From Tubiluchus corallicola (Eukaryota > Priapulida > Priapulimorpha > Priapulimorphida > Tubiluchidae): a stretch of 62,500 nucleotides of DNA. Shown here one piece after another: positions 28,605 through 44,390 of the stretch. The notes under the pieces were generated by a model. It was not told the origin of the DNA and ran no database searches. It worked only from the letters and a program-made list of their open reading frames with translations. Position 1 is the first letter of the stretch; each line of letters begins with the position of its first letter. The stretch lies in the NCBI GenBank assembly GCA_030141605.1, contig JAQGDQ010000441.1, positions 1 to 62,500 of the forward strand, read 5' to 3'. Both the position numbers and the translations under genes were made by a program.

Positions 28605-28926
28605 CTGCTGCGCCGAATATCTGTTGAGATGGATTGGATGATTGCTGATAAGGGTTGCCCAAAGGATGACTAGATGGTGCGTATGAGGTGTGTGAGTTCA
28701 TTCCAAAAGGGTAGCCCAGATGATGAGGAGCTCTTTGGTTGTGCGGAAAAAATCCGGCTCCGTTGTCAACGTGTTGTCCGTGCGGTGCGGATCCGTAGCC
28801 GGATGACACCATCGGATACCCGGGCGGCGCCGACATCCCGTGCATTGCGAGTCCTGGATGATGAAGCCCTGCCAGATACGGCGTGGGCTTCTGATCTTCG
28901 TGTTCGTACCTGTCATTACCTGCCAT
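28605..28926 (-). CDS. Dlx: Distal-less/Dlx homeobox protein, coding exon 1
   Basis: This exon encodes the N-terminal 107 residues of a Distal-less family transcription factor, which acts in the nucleus in appendage, neural and sensory patterning. The peptide is rich in Gly, Pro, His, Tyr and Ser and carries an LGYPF motif at residues 70-74, like the LGYPF segment of fly Dll. The exon ends GCAGCAG|GTACAA at 28605/28604. Its last base joins the first two bases of exon 2 to give Asp in frame (phase 1), which ties the two exons together. I chose the ATG at 28926; the frame stays open further upstream but the added residues look like untranslated sequence. A CTACAG just upstream could instead be an acceptor, in which case another coding exon exists upstream. 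The FMELQ-type motif near the N-terminus of many Dll proteins was not seen, so a missing 5' exon is possible. Confidence 0.82.
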
Positions 28927-29300
28927 ATTGCACTGTAGCTCGCACTTATAACAAAGTTCATTTAAGATCGGAAATTTGAGAAAAGTACAATGGATGGACG
29001 TAGGCAAACTCCGCCTACTTCCGACGACTCAGCGTTCCCACGGTTGCTAATCACAATCACACGAACTTTAAAAAAAATTGAATTCAACCCGATTCCGAGT
29101 AGAAATCTGTACACTTCCGACGTGGGACAGAAATGATATCAAATGTACAAAGTTTCAAACAGATTTAACATTTGGATAAAATGAGAATATTATTCGTCCC
29201 GCGCTGAAATTCTCGCACCTGTTCTACCTGCCCACTTAAGTGGAGATACACAGTCGTGGATACACATGCACAACCCGTCCGCTACTGAACAAGGGCGTCA
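28927..29300 (-). promoter_or_regulatory. putative 5' UTR/promoter region of Dlx
   Basis: The sequence just upstream of the Dlx start is richer in GC and CpG than its surroundings. It contains a perfect 12-bp palindrome CCACTTAAGTGG at 29232-29243, which places the NK2-type core TTAAGTGG on both strands about 300 bp from the ATG. A CACCTG E-box lies next to it at about 29217. No TATA box or initiator was identified. The promoter role is inferred from position only. Confidence 0.35.
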
Positions 29301-30029
29301 TTTTTCTGAGGCAGGCATGAATCAAGCGCGGTGTATCCATGCATGAGTGAAGGAACAACGAAATGATTATTTCCGAATGGCCCCTTGTGAAGGCCGTACT
29401 GTGTCAGTGTGTATGTCATACCACACTAGTCAGATATATAGACAGGTGAACAAGAGAAAATGTTCTCTTTCAGACGGCAACCCCGTACACAGCGCCAGAA
29501 CCTTGTGAGAAACTGGTAACCGAATTTATTCTCATGAAATAATTAGTTGTTTCCCTAGGAAAGGATTTTATACTCCACTTTCCTGGCAGATCATGCACGC
29601 GAGCCGTCAGTCTGCACTCACACATTTTGTTAGCCGTTTTACCGACAACAATGTGCGATTGAATATTAGCCAATTAGATATTAGCCTAATCAGGTGTTAT
29701 GTACAAAGCCGACAGGAAAACCAAATAGGGCATTCAGCCACAAAGAGAGGAAGAGTGGTCGTCCTGCTGATTTATGCTGTAAAGCTTAATTTATGGCCGT
29801 CCGGGACAATACAGCATCAAAAAAACAGATGAAAAATTACCCTGATTAGTGAGCAACGGTTTGTGCCTGTTAGAATGGAACCATATTGGTCAGTGAATTG
29901 TGTAAGAACCATAAAAAACTGAATTAAATTATTCAAAAAAACTGAGAATTGAATTTCGTTACGCACGACGACCCGAGACCCAAGTTATTAGAACGTCATA
30001 AATCATCAATCAGTTCACCCATATTAAAA

Positions 30030-30596
30030 ATATCGTAGTGCAATATCTAAAAATGATTTACTCTTACAGTGCGCTATCTAAAATGATTCACTCCAATAGC
30101 GCGTTATCTAAAATTATTTACTGCAACAGTGTTGTATCTAAAAATGATTTACTCCAACACTGTTCTATCTAAAAGTGATGTACTCCAATAGTGTGGTATC
30201 TAAAAATGATTTGCTCTAATAGCGTGCTATCTAAAAATGTTTTACTTCAATAGTGCGCTACCTAAAAAAGATTTACTTCAATAATGTGGTATCTAAAACC
30301 GATTTACTCCAATAATGAGGTATCTAAAAATGATTTACTTCAATAGTGTGCTACCTAAAAAACATTTACTCCAATGGTGCGCTATCTAAAAATAATTTAC
30401 TTCAATAGTGTGGTATCTAAAAATGATTTGCTCTAATAGCGTGCTATCTAAAAATGATTTACTCCAATATTGCGCTATCTAAAAAAGATTTACTCTAATA
30501 GTGCGCTATCTAAAAATGATCTACTCCAAAAGGTGCTATCTAAAAATGATTTACTCCAATAGTGCCCTATCAAAAAATGATTTACTCCAATAGTCG
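30030..30596. repeat. 31-bp minisatellite, ~18 units
   Basis: The unit is ATCTAAAAATGATTTACTCC followed by AATAGTGTGCT, with point variants throughout. 29301-30029 and 30597-30849 hold nothing recognised. Confidence 0.95.
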
Positions 30597-30849
30597 TTCA
30601 CAACAACATTACATGTTTTTGGCAAAAACCAAAAACAGAAAAACTACTGAGATCATTTCTTCTTCTTCTTCTAGTACTACAACTACTACTAATACTAATT
30701 ATTATTACTGTAATTTCTGTTTTGTGACATGTACAGTGATCTAACTTTAATTTGTGCACAGATCTCTTGTTTTATGTGAGATACATAAAAGTTAGTTTAC
30801 ATACACATTAGTTTGAAGAAAATTCTAGAGTTTAGCTTTTAATATTAAA

Positions 30850-31500
30850 CAAAGACAGGATGGTTTTTCATATGCTACCCCATTCTCAAGTCCGATAAAA
30901 AGTATACATTTTAACACAATTAATACTGCAAACGCGTTTCTCGTAATTAATTAATAGATTAAGAACTTAATTAACGGTGGGCGAGCCCAACTATTGATGA
31001 CATCACAAACTAGCATAATTTTCAACAGTAAAAATATTCCATGAACGTGTTACTCGTGTTTGCAAACGAGAAAATCGAAGTACAGTGCTACTGTAAGACA
31101 TTCAGTGTGTTGTACTAAAACTAGGCAAGTTTTAAGATAAAAATTCAGATTTCAAATTTACCGTGGTGCTCGCGCATGAGTTGTCGAACGTTTGTAGTTC
31201 GTCACAAACTAACACATTTAGCTACAGCACCTGTATTTTTGTGCAATGCGTTTCCGAGTACCGTGTTGGCGCTAGTGCCCGTCTAACTAGCGAATTGTGA
31301 AATACATGTAACAGCAAAGAACTAGTAGCGCGAACGTGAAATTCTGTTTATGGGATAATAATTCTTTCACGTAAGTCATTCTTGAAAAAATAGTATGTTT
31401 CCTTTCATAGATTAGATTGTTTTGATATATGTTTTAAACAAAGGATAGATTGTTTTGACCTACTTCTGTTTAAGATTGGATCCGGTTTTGCTTTAATCGA
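30850..31500 (+). repeat. family F copy
   Basis: It runs from GACAGGATGGTTTTTCATAT to GATTGGATCCGGTTTTGCTT, with a short duplication near the end (GATTGTTTTGA appears twice). 31501-32160 includes an unremarkable 100-codon open frame on the minus strand and is otherwise unassigned. Confidence 0.75.
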
Positions 31501-32164
31501 ATTCGAACTAAAAAACTCATTCGAGTTGAATTTGAATGCCAGATCCTCATCCCCAGTACTGACACATACGCATAATTATGTACTATTATTACCACGTTTG
31601 CAGGGAAGAGAAAAATTAAGACGAACCTGTCTGTTTACTAGACAATGTTATAGAAATCGCTGCAAACACTAACAAAGAAGAACTCTCGGACGGAAGACGG
31701 GTCTATTGAACGGTCTCTTTCTATACATATCAAACTAAAAAAACTCTCGAAAGATGGAAACCCGTGAAACGTGACCGTGGAGATTTTCATCACAAAAGGT
31801 GAATAGAGATAAATTTTTATGCATGCAGTTGTTAGATTTTGCACAACGCCAGAAATGTAAAGCGAAGTTTTGGCGTGGAGTTTCACGCACTGAGAGGTTT
31901 TATTATTTGGGACAGACGAGATATCATTAAATCTGGCCACTTATTGTTCGTGTGCAATCTGTACGATGAAATATAAAAAAACGGACGGTATAAAACTTGT
32001 TTTTATTCGGAAAAATATATGATAGATAATTATAGTGTTGGCCATTCAAAAAATAAATAGAATAGTGTACGAAAACTTTTGAAATGCAGAGAAGCAGTTT
32101 CAGCAAAATACTAAAAGTTGAAAGAATTGTACTGGAATATAGCTTAAAACCAAACCAACTAGAA

Positions 32165-32375
32165 TTATCTTTTTAATTATTATCACTGCTCACTAGTCCC
32201 TGTGATTATCGCATAGAGTTTAAACGATGCTTATTCAAGGTGTCTATTCAGGCCGTATTTACCTGTATACTGTTCAACTATTGCATCGTTGCAGATTGGA
32301 AGTGCTTATTTTGTAGACGGAGAAAAATAAATTTAATTCAATTCAACTTAATTCAGTTCGATATTCCATTTTTTG
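32165..32375 (+). mobile_element. probable LINE 3' end with AATTC-type tail
   Basis: The non-coding segment ends GGAGAAAAATAAATTTAATT and a degenerate (AATTC)n tail. This is the arrangement of LINE 3' termini seen at 8 kb, 36.7 kb and 54.8 kb. No ORF remains. Confidence 0.4.
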
Positions 32376-32449
32376 TACAGAAACCGTCGGTATGATATCA
32401 TTTTATTGACTCCATTGCCTTAAGCGTACGAAAAATACAAGTATATCTT

Positions 32450-32925
<476 letters not shown>

Positions 32926-34826
32926 TTAAATTAATCATGATAACTGACAAGAGAATTAACTGGGTGGCCGCGATAAGTGTTTAGTAAGGACAGTTATGTA
33001 ACGTTGTGATTATATAGTGGGCAGATAGGTGACCTATGGTAATTAATTCCTAATCCAAACTCCATCCCTAACCCTAACCTTAATCCGCTTTACAAACTAA
33101 TTTCTTGTGAGTGGGGAAGTCCAAACTTTAGTCATATCAAATATGTTTCATATAGTCTCATATGTCAAGTGTGACATCGTGCACATGACATAGTACACCA
33201 CTCTCTGAGGTAATAACAGCACACGTTGCTTTGTCATAACTAAGATGGTGGACAGGCCTGACTCAAAGCTTCGACAAAATCATAAACTGAGAGTATGCGT
33301 GTGTGCATATTGCGCGTGCGTGCGTGAACTTGTGTTTCGGTGCTTGTGACTGATAACTAGTTATCTAATTGGTAAAACCCCTCTTCTACAGTCATCAATT
33401 CATTAATCTTAACAACACACACGTCTGAAATATTTACTTTAATTCCTACATAATAATCATAATATATTTACTTTGCTGCCTACTACTATTATTAATAGTT
33501 GTTAATTTGCCCCCCCCCCCGCTGACAAGAGTACAATTCCAATGGCTAAAGGCAACTGCAACACAGTTTATTACACAGAATCACGTACGACAAGCCCAAC
33601 CACTTGACGGCACCGCAAATCGCCTGCAATTTCGTGTGTGAATTTCGATACCCAATTAGTCAGTACTTTATTCGACTGATAAAAGATAAATACATTATGA
33701 GATTATTACAGTAATACGCGCATATCTAGATCTTTATTTGTGGGCTTAAACGTGTGATAATTTGTGCGGGTAAATGCTTAATGCCTACTCACACGCGCGC
33801 TCACAGTCTGTAATGAATGTTGTTAAACTTAATTATTGTAAGCGGTCGTTTTCATCAGGTAAGTTTTAGAATGGAGCATTAGTAATAATTTAAACATAAG
33901 TTAAGGTACAGCACTGAGCACTCTAGCATGAAAATTTCTAATACAAAAATAATTTTTTATTATTGTTAATTTTACTAATTTAGCGCAGGCGCATTGCTTT
34001 GCATTGTATAAAGTTTAAGTTAAGTTAAGTTTGTTGCCATAAAACATTGCATTCATACTTATTAATACAGAATTTACATTAGTAAATATAATTAAAAATA
34101 AAAGAGAAAATGAACGTTTTAGTAAACATTATTAAACATTATTAGTAAACAGTATTTGCATTAAAAATACAGTTCTGATAAATAAATTTCTTACATCATT
34201 TTCATGATATTATGGCTGGCTAAGAAGTCGAAGGACTTATAAGGTCAAATTCACTAAAATAAATTAAAAAACGTTTCAATAATGAAAGTAAAAAATTGTG
34301 ATAAAAATTAAAAAGTATTATAAAAAGATTATAAAATAATTCTCATTTTTTAAAACACGAGTGCACCTTGCCTTTTTTTCACATCATAAGACAATTTGTT
34401 CCATAAAACAGCCCTGACAACCAATAAAATCTTTCATAAGGTCAGTTCACACTTTTGGTACGTGGTAGTCATTGAACTACCTAGTATTGTACATATATTT
34501 CATTAAACTGTTTTTTCAGACTTGACGTTGTTGGCTTCTGTTGTTAACACCGTAATACTAGAAGTCCCAAAACCTAATGTTTGTTACGTATCTATCAAAA
34601 AAGCTGTTTTATATCATACATTCGTTTATAAAGAAAAAATGAACCTAAAAAAGACACATGTGTAGAAATATAATCTGTAATAATTAATATTCACATAAAT
34701 TTGCAGTAAAATACATATGTTAATATTGCAAATGCCACCTTTACCAATTAAGATCGTTAAAATTTAAATAAACTGTTATATTATGTAATCTTTATCTACA
34801 AGATAGTATAATTTAAGATAATACTA

Positions 34827-35150
34827 AGCCACAAACAATAACGATAATTCTCTTGTTTATCTTTCAACCCTACAGTGTTTTGAGAATCAAGTTAGTATAT
34901 TTGTAATGATGCTGTACATAACGTTGTTTAGACACCAGTATGAAAGGCTTTTAGCGATATCACTATCTTTGTTTACCATAGGTTGACCTACGTCTAAAGA
35001 CAGTCTAAATCATTTTTTCCAAAATTTGCTTCCTATTATGTATCTTACTGTTTGTTATTCATTGAATTATTGATAACTTTGCGTTTCTTTTAAGGTATTA
35101 ATTGTGTATTTGTGTTGATGTGAAATAAATAAACAAATAATGCAGTATAA
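34827..35150 (+). repeat. interspersed repeat J, copy 1
   Basis: This is a ~320-bp match to 61218-61541 with few differences, ending TTGATGTGAAATAAATAAAC. The A-rich AATAAA end suggests a retroelement 3' UTR. Confidence 0.8.
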
Positions 35151-36299
35151 GTAATTAAAATGTTTAGCAGATAAAACCATATAACAAGATAACCATAAAA
35201 CCAGATAAAAAGCATATGTAAAATAAATAATACGTCTGTGATTTTTTTTAACTAGTTGTGTACATAAAAGCCATTTCTGTGTAGCAAAAACTCTTGGTGT
35301 TGAAACTTTCGTATAAAACTATTATTTAAAAAGCAGTGTGATTTATTACGTGTGTAATTACGATAGTGTAAAGTATCACACTTACTAAAATGTTTTCGAA
35401 TTTATTACTCTAAATTTTCTTTATTATTTTGAGGATTTTTTTGGAAAAATTAATTTCACGGAAGAGCAAAAAATCATTGCGACTAATATGTTTTGAGACA
35501 TATAAATAGGTTAGTATGTTGTTATATGTAGATGTACTGTTGTTTGCTTGCTGTTTGTTAACTAACTGATTTGACTAACTAGTTAAATATCGTAATTAAT
35601 TAATGAATTTATTTATTTGTTATTTATTTATCAAATTTATTTGTTTCATTTAACAAATAAATTGTTTTCCATTTTATATTTTATTTCTTCACTTTATTGT
35701 TTATGTATCACATTTTTTTATTTATTTATTTTTTTATTTTTGAAAAATCAAAGCATGTTTGTTTATTTGTCTGTGATGTTTATATTCCATGCAGTCAAAT
35801 GAAGGAAGATGAATATTTTATTGTTCCCTCCGTTTCTGATCTTGTCTTTAAACTTTCAAATAAAATTCTGGACTAATGTTACAAGACTACCGTGATTTAT
35901 GTTAATATAGAGAAACTTTAATAAATTAATGGGTCGATTTGCAAAACGCCTAAGTACTGAAACCGTGAATAGGTTACAAAAGAGTTTTATTGAACACAAT
36001 TACGCCTATAGTAAACAAAAATACATACGACTTCAACAGAATGAAACATACAGTAATAATAATCTAAATACTTTATTTATATTACTTGAAAGTACTAATC
36101 AAATATCGTGTTTTTATCATATGTTATTATTGTTATTATTTTAATGCATGTATTTTGCAGTTTGATTCAGTTCCCTATTTGAAAGTTTATTTAAATTTCT
36201 GTTTGGCTAGCTTACTTTTCACTTCATTTAATTTGTTTTTTATTATTTATTATTTAATATTATTGTTATTATTTTGCATGTTTTTCTCATTTTGAGTTA

Positions 36300-36715
36300 T
36301 ACATGGACGATATGACAGCTTGAATTTTGATCATTTTTATATTCATTTGTACCACATTATTTGGCTTTTACTTACCATTGCTTTTTCTTCATCATTTTCC
36401 TGTATGTTTAGATATCTTTGATTGCATTTTCATCCTTCAGTTATTTAAAGTTGATTAGTGAATTTTAAACAGATCAAGTTGCTAAGTAAAGTAGTAATAA
36501 TGTAATTTCACTACTATTGATGAGTGAAATAGCTACAGTGTCATCCCAATAATCACATACATCCATTGAAGGATGGCTTGACTAGTTGACCTTCTTGGTC
36601 TTTCACCATCCTATTTCCATTGCGATAATTAAATACATTTACTTGCCTCAGTTATATCATGAATATGGAAATAAATGCACGTTTTGAATTGAATTGAAAT
36701 TCATAATTAGGAAAG
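36300..36715 (+). mobile_element. probable LINE 3' UTR with TTGAA tail
   Basis: The segment ends ATGGAAATAAATGCACG and TTTTGAATTGAATTGAAATT, a pentanucleotide tail typical of some LINE families. No coding part was recognised. 35151-36299 is AT-rich and otherwise unassigned. Confidence 0.4.
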
Positions 36716-36954
36716 GCCATTCAGTCTACATTTGTACTTACAGAAAATTTCGGTTGATATATCTTGCATTTTGCATAAATTTCGCGTAAACTGTATTAAA
36801 GTTTGACATAAATCGTTGAAACGCATTGGAACTAAGAAGTTTGTAAAGTGTCTTGTTTTTTATGATCTCCTGGCTTAACCTCACTTACACTGTCTAACAT
36901 TAACAGTACAAGGAAATTCAGTATTTGTCTGGCGAGTTGCTGGCAAGCGAGTTA

Positions 36955-37520
36955 AAGGAAGGTAGAATGACTTTTATATATTACCCCGTTTTCAAATCTG
37001 ATAAAAAGTATACATTTTAACACAAATAATAATGGAAAAGCGTTTCTGATAATTAAATAATAGATTAGAAACTTAATTAACGGCGGGCGAGCACAACTAT
37101 TGATGACATCACAAACTAACATAATTTTCAACAGCAAAAATATTCCTTGAACGTGTTGCTCGTGTTTGCGAAAGAGAAAGTTGACGTACAGTGCTGTAAG
37201 ACATTCAGTGTGTTGTACTAAAACTAGGCAAGTTCTTAAGATAAAAATTCAATTTTGAAATTTATCTTAACTGAGAAATACAAAACCTATTATTTTGTGA
37301 AATGCATTTGCGAAATGCAGGCGCTAGTGCCCGTCTAACTAGAAAGTGCCAAAATACATGTAACACTGAAGAACCAGTGGCGTGAACGTGAAATTGTGTT
37401 TGTGTGGTAATAATTATTTCACGTAAGTCACTTTCGAAAAAATAGATGTTTCCTTTCAATATTTTAATGAGTAGATTATTTTGACCTACAGCTTAAGATT
37501 GGGTTCGGTTTTGTTTTAAA
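36955..37520 (+). repeat. family F copy
   Basis: It runs from GGAAGGTAGAATGACTTTTA to GATTGGGTTCGGTTTTGTTT and lacks the GCATGAGCTGTCG segment present in other copies (an internal deletion). Confidence 0.75.
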
Positions 37521-37859
37521 CAAACCAGCTTTAGCTATCTATATGTAGAAAACAAATAACAGACTTTTTTCCAAAATTTTTTGCTAATCCAATAAAAGTA
37601 GCACAAAAAGTTCATAACACTTTAATATAATACTTTAATACATACAGCATCCCATTCTGCACAACTAACATCGCTAAACATTCTGCATTACCTTTCAAGG
37701 TCCTAAGCTCTGAAACACGCTAAGTATGGAACTACAAAACACGGTGTTAGTATAGGTATGTTTAAAAAATATGTGAAAATCTAAATCTTCAATATGTACG
37801 AATCATTTAAACATAACTGGGTGGTCATAATAATGTAACCAAACGGTCATTTTCGGGTA

Positions 37860-38300
37860 TTTTTGGTCGTCCATTTTGTTTCAGCTTTCAGAAAATGTTC
37901 TGCGCTCTTAAATTGTCAGTTAATCTTGAAAACATATATTATTACTATTATTATTTCACTTTGTTAGTTTTGTATAATTGTTTCTTTATTATTTTCATCA
38001 TCATTAATTCTTATCCTCACTTGCTAATTAATATCTCTCTTTTCATTTTCTTAAAATTTATAAATTATTTGAAATTTCACAGTCAGGACGTTTTTTACAA
38101 GTTTGGCTTCGTTGATGGCCTACAATACAAATCATTTAACAAGGTATTTAATTAAGTATATCTCAAAATTTACTTCTTATTGAATATTTTCCTGCTTGCC
38201 GACTATTATATTATTGAATTTTTTGTACTTTCTTAATGCACCAGTTGTGTTTGCGTTGTGCCTGCGAAATAAAGAATTTTGAATATCTTGAAAAAATTTA
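37860..38300 (+). mobile_element. possible LINE 3' end
   Basis: An AT-rich segment closes with GTGCCTGCGAAATAAAGAATTTTGAA, cut here as a GCGAAATAAAG end like other LINE tails in the window. No convincing reverse transcriptase codons were read. 38301-39555 is unassigned, with a slightly GC-richer part at 38700-39390 whose short open frames match nothing known. Confidence 0.3.
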
Positions 38301-39554
38301 ATTCATCTATTATCCAAAAATCGTTACTAATAAGAGAAAAATACCGAATGTAGAACGATAACTGTGCTCAGTGGATCGTAACGTACACTGCCTCTTTTAG
38401 AAGTCAAAAAAATTGTGAAATTAATTATTGAATGTGGTAGTTAGTGTGGTGATATTTTGTATGGGATTTAATTACAATAAGCGTACACAACAGTTTCAAA
38501 CATGGGCCCTATTACAAAACCTCTGAGCTGAATGACTGAGCATAATAACCCTTTGTGTGTCGCATTGTTTGCAGGAAAAGTGTACTACAATATTTTCTAA
38601 AATTCTCTTGTTCTCTCCCTGGTATATAATAGACAGCAAATTACTGTCTTTAGCAAAGGCGCACTTTGTACTTTTTCTCACAGTCTATTGTCCCGCTTCT
38701 TTACCTATTGTATTTCTATACACAAAATAAATATTTATAATTGTTCACTGTTCAGATCTGCTGTGCATGTCCAGAGCCATCAACCCATATCAATCCCGAC
38801 TTTCAAGTTTTTGCTGAATGCTCGTGTTCCTTCAGACTTCATCGCGCTGTTTTTTCTGTTCGGCGGCCGGAAACGTGGGGTAATTTCGCGCACGCATCAC
38901 CGAGCTCTATTGTCAACGAACCTATCATCGTCGTAATCACAGGCGTCTCCGTCTGTTCGAACCAACGTCATCTGTATCTCCTCTTAAGAGCACCACACTA
39001 ATGCTTAATGATTGAAATGCCCTTTTTTCTTCGCAGTGCAGTGTCTATCATAGAATTATTCTCACTAAACTCCCACCACTTTACAGAGCATAGCACACTT
39101 TGTGAAGGAAGTCCACTTTCTACTTCATAGACCCGCCACTCTTGCTGCTCAGATTCGCATGCTAGCTGACTCATTCAAACCGAACCACTGTCAGTATTTC
39201 ATAAATGAAAGATTATATCCCCAAATTGAACCATTAAAGATTTTAACTCTGCGAACTTTGCCAGATTTTTGCAATTTGTAAAAGACTCTCTCCCCCCGCG
39301 GCGCGTATTCTGAAGTTGCAGGGGTCGGATGGCCCGTAGCGCTTTTTGATCTCGCCCACAATTTTTTACCATTATTTGTCGCCATGGAGCTGTCATTAAC
39401 TTAGAGTTGATAAATTTGAGTCACAATTTGGAACTGATTATTCAAGTTGGTCGAATAATTTATTGGAGTACTTTAAGACCATTTGTTTAAAAATGAGCAA
39501 GCTTGCGTTATTTGCTATGAACTACGTAAGCTTGACACTAAGCTTGGCTTGTAT

Positions 39555-39830
<276 letters not shown>

Positions 39831-39904
39831 CATCTGTATTTTTCTTTCTCTCTCTTTGTCCCTCACTTTCTCTCATTACTATATGTATCTCTATCTCTAT
39901 ATTG

Positions 39905-42109
<2,205 letters not shown>

Positions 42110-42870
42110 GACTCATGCCAGGAAAATATTTCTTTGTTTGCGAGAAATGTTACCAGGATTTGGTAATAAAACCACAATAAGCACCTCATGTAATTAGTAA
42201 AATCACTTTAAAATTGCAATCACATCATGCTTCAGTGCTCATATTTTGAACACACATTCTCGCTCCAATGACATCATTTGTATTGAAGAAAAGTAGAACT
42301 CTGTCAGTCTTCATCAAAAGTATAACTAGTTATTACAAAAACATTAGATAGTTGATTTTGTAATATTTTTGCGTGAATATTAGGTAAGCTGCAGAAGTTT
42401 GAATTAGTTTAAGCAGCGCGCGCTTACGGAAAGCCACAACACGCTTTCAAAAAATCACGAAGTCTACTTGTTACATCATGATTTTTAAGAGAATAGTGGC
42501 ACCCATCATGCCTGAAAATTTCTATTCAGAGGTTGCATATTTTAGATTTATGCTTCATAGAAAGTTTTTTGCAAATTTCTTTGCTAGTTTTTCTAAGTTA
42601 AATTGATAACAGTAAACCCAACATGCTGATCTTTCCTTTAAAGAGTGTAAAACAGTACAGTACTTTTGCTTTACTTATGAAATGTTATGCATGTGATGCA
42701 CTTACATCCACAGCCACAACTAAATTTCCAATGTTAAACTCAAAGCATTGAAATTAGTACTATAGAGAAGAAGCATTGTACATTAATGCATTATAAAGAA
42801 CAAAATCAGTTCATTATACTGACGGGCTTTGCATCTGATTCTGCTATAGAAACTTAATGAACCCTTAAAG
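42110..42870 (+). repeat. interspersed repeat K, copy 1
   Basis: 42110-42645 matches 45880-46385 (TTTTGTAATATTTTTGCGTG, TAGGTAAGCTGCAGA and others). A short diverged piece is at about 54195-54290. 42645-42870 matches 44155-44390. Confidence 0.75.
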
Positions 42871-43320
42871 GCAGAGCCCAGAGCTGCACCGTTTCAGCTG
42901 AGCTCTATTCGGTTTATTTACAGTCAACCTGGTTGATAAGAAACGTGCGTATGTTGGCAGAGATACTGAACTTTACAATTTTTAAATGATAAAGCTGCTC
43001 AATTCAAAATTAAATACACAAATAAGCAACATTACTCACACATATGGGATCATTTCGGTGTCTTGGAATTGATTCGTTGGTAATCAAAATAAACCTCGCC
43101 AAGAGTTGGATTTAAATTACATTTGTAATAAATTCATTACCTTTTTATAGTAATTAAAAATTGATCGCTAAAGCATTATTTGAATTTGTATATCTGCTTT
43201 TTTCTGTGTATAAGAAACACAAATTATTTCAAAAATTTGTCTCCATCATTTAACTGTTAACTAACAATTTATCATTAATTTAGTTAACAAAAATTTGTAG
43301 CTTTAGTTGACTTAGCTGAT

Positions 43321-44085
43321 TTTTTCTTTAAGCCAACTCAGCTCAAAAGTCAGTTAACCTCAGCCGAGCTAGCTGATTTACTGTGTGTGTCAGCTGATGT
43401 AGTAGCAACTGACTCTGCTTCAGTCGAGCTAGCTGATTTACTGTGTGAGTCAGCTGATGTAGTAGCAACTGACTCTGCTTCAGTCGAGCTAGCTGATTTA
43501 CTGTATGAGTCAGCTGATGTAGTAGCAACTGACTCAGCTTCAGCCGAGCTAGCTGATTTACTGTGTGAGTAAGCTGATGTAGTAGCAACTGACTCAGCTT
43601 CAGCCGAGCTAGCTGATTTACTGTGTGTGTCAGCTGATGTAGTAGCAACTGACTCTGCTTCAGCCGAGCTAGCTGATTTACTGTATGAGTCAGCTGATGT
43701 AGTAGCAACTGACTCTGCTTCAGTCGAGCTAGCTGATTTACTGTGAGTCAGCTGATGTAGTAGCAACTGACTCAGCTTCAGTCGAGCTAGCTGATTTACT
43801 GTGTGAGTCAGCCGATGTAGTAGCAACTGACTCTGCTTCAGCCGAGCTAGCTCATTACTGTGTGAGTCAGCCGATGTAGTAGCAACTGACTGTGCTTCAG
43901 CCGAGCTAGCTCATTACTGTGTGAGTCAGCTGATGTAGTAGCAACTGACTCAGCTTCAGTCGAGCTAACTGATTTACTGTGTGAGTCAGCTGACGTAGTA
44001 GCACCTGACTCTGCTTCAGTCGAGCTAACTGATTTACTGTGTGAGTCAGCTGACGTAGTAGCGCCTGACTCAGCTTTAACCTCGA
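43321..44085. repeat. 60-bp minisatellite, ~12.5 units, with AP-1/Maf-like motifs
   Basis: Each unit carries GTGAGTCAGCTGATGTAGTA and GCAACTGACTCNGCTTCAGY. TGAGTCAGC is intact in about 9 of 12 units and TGACTCAGC in about 5, and CAGCTG E-boxes occur in most. The unit is 20 codons long, so frames stay open on both strands. However, 1-2-base changes in unit length (near 43744 and 43853) break the frame, arguing against a protein. The array ends about 730 bp upstream of the FAR start codon. Confidence 0.95.
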
Positions 44086-44154
44086 CTTAAAAAGTCTTTT
44101 ACTGATTTTGGTTGAGGCTAGGAGATGTCTGTTCATTTGACATTCGGAAAAAAC

Positions 44155-44390
44155 AATACAGTACTTTTGCTTTACTTATTGAGTGTAATACATGTAATGC
44201 TCTTATGTCCATAGCCACAACCAAATTTCCAATTTTAAACTTGCAATTATAGCAGTTTTTTAATACTATAATGAAAAGTATGCCTTGGTATGTTGATGCA
44301 TTATCATAAGAACAAAATCAGTCCATTATACTGATCGGCCTAGCATCTGATACTGCCATAGACACTTAATGAACCCCTAAAAGTATTCTG
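44155..44390 (+). repeat. direct repeat of 42645-42870
   Basis: It shares CAGTACTTTTGCTTTACTTA and AACAAAATCAGTCCATTATA with the earlier copy. The two copies flank the 60-bp array, which therefore sits inside a duplicated or interrupted repeat. 44391-44773 holds nothing else recognised. Confidence 0.75.

Noticed and set aside
28674-28979. 101-codon plus-strand frame opposite Dlx exon 1
   Set aside because: It is an antisense shadow of a real exon, with no family resemblance.
31638-31940. 100-codon minus-strand open frame
   Set aside because: No recognisable domain, no partner exons and AT-rich flanks; chance frame most likely.
33060-33090. telomere-like CCCTAACCCTAACC
   Set aside because: Only two to three units, likewise near 54660. 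This is too short to call an interstitial telomeric tract.
38688-39396. several 60-86-codon open frames in a slightly GC-richer stretch
   Set aside because: They overlap on both strands, with no family resemblance and no consistent splice signals.
43350-43826. 158- and 121-codon open frames in the 60-bp array
   Set aside because: The 60-bp unit is a multiple of three without stops on either strand. Unit-length changes shift the frame, and neither peptide resembles a protein or has splice or start context.
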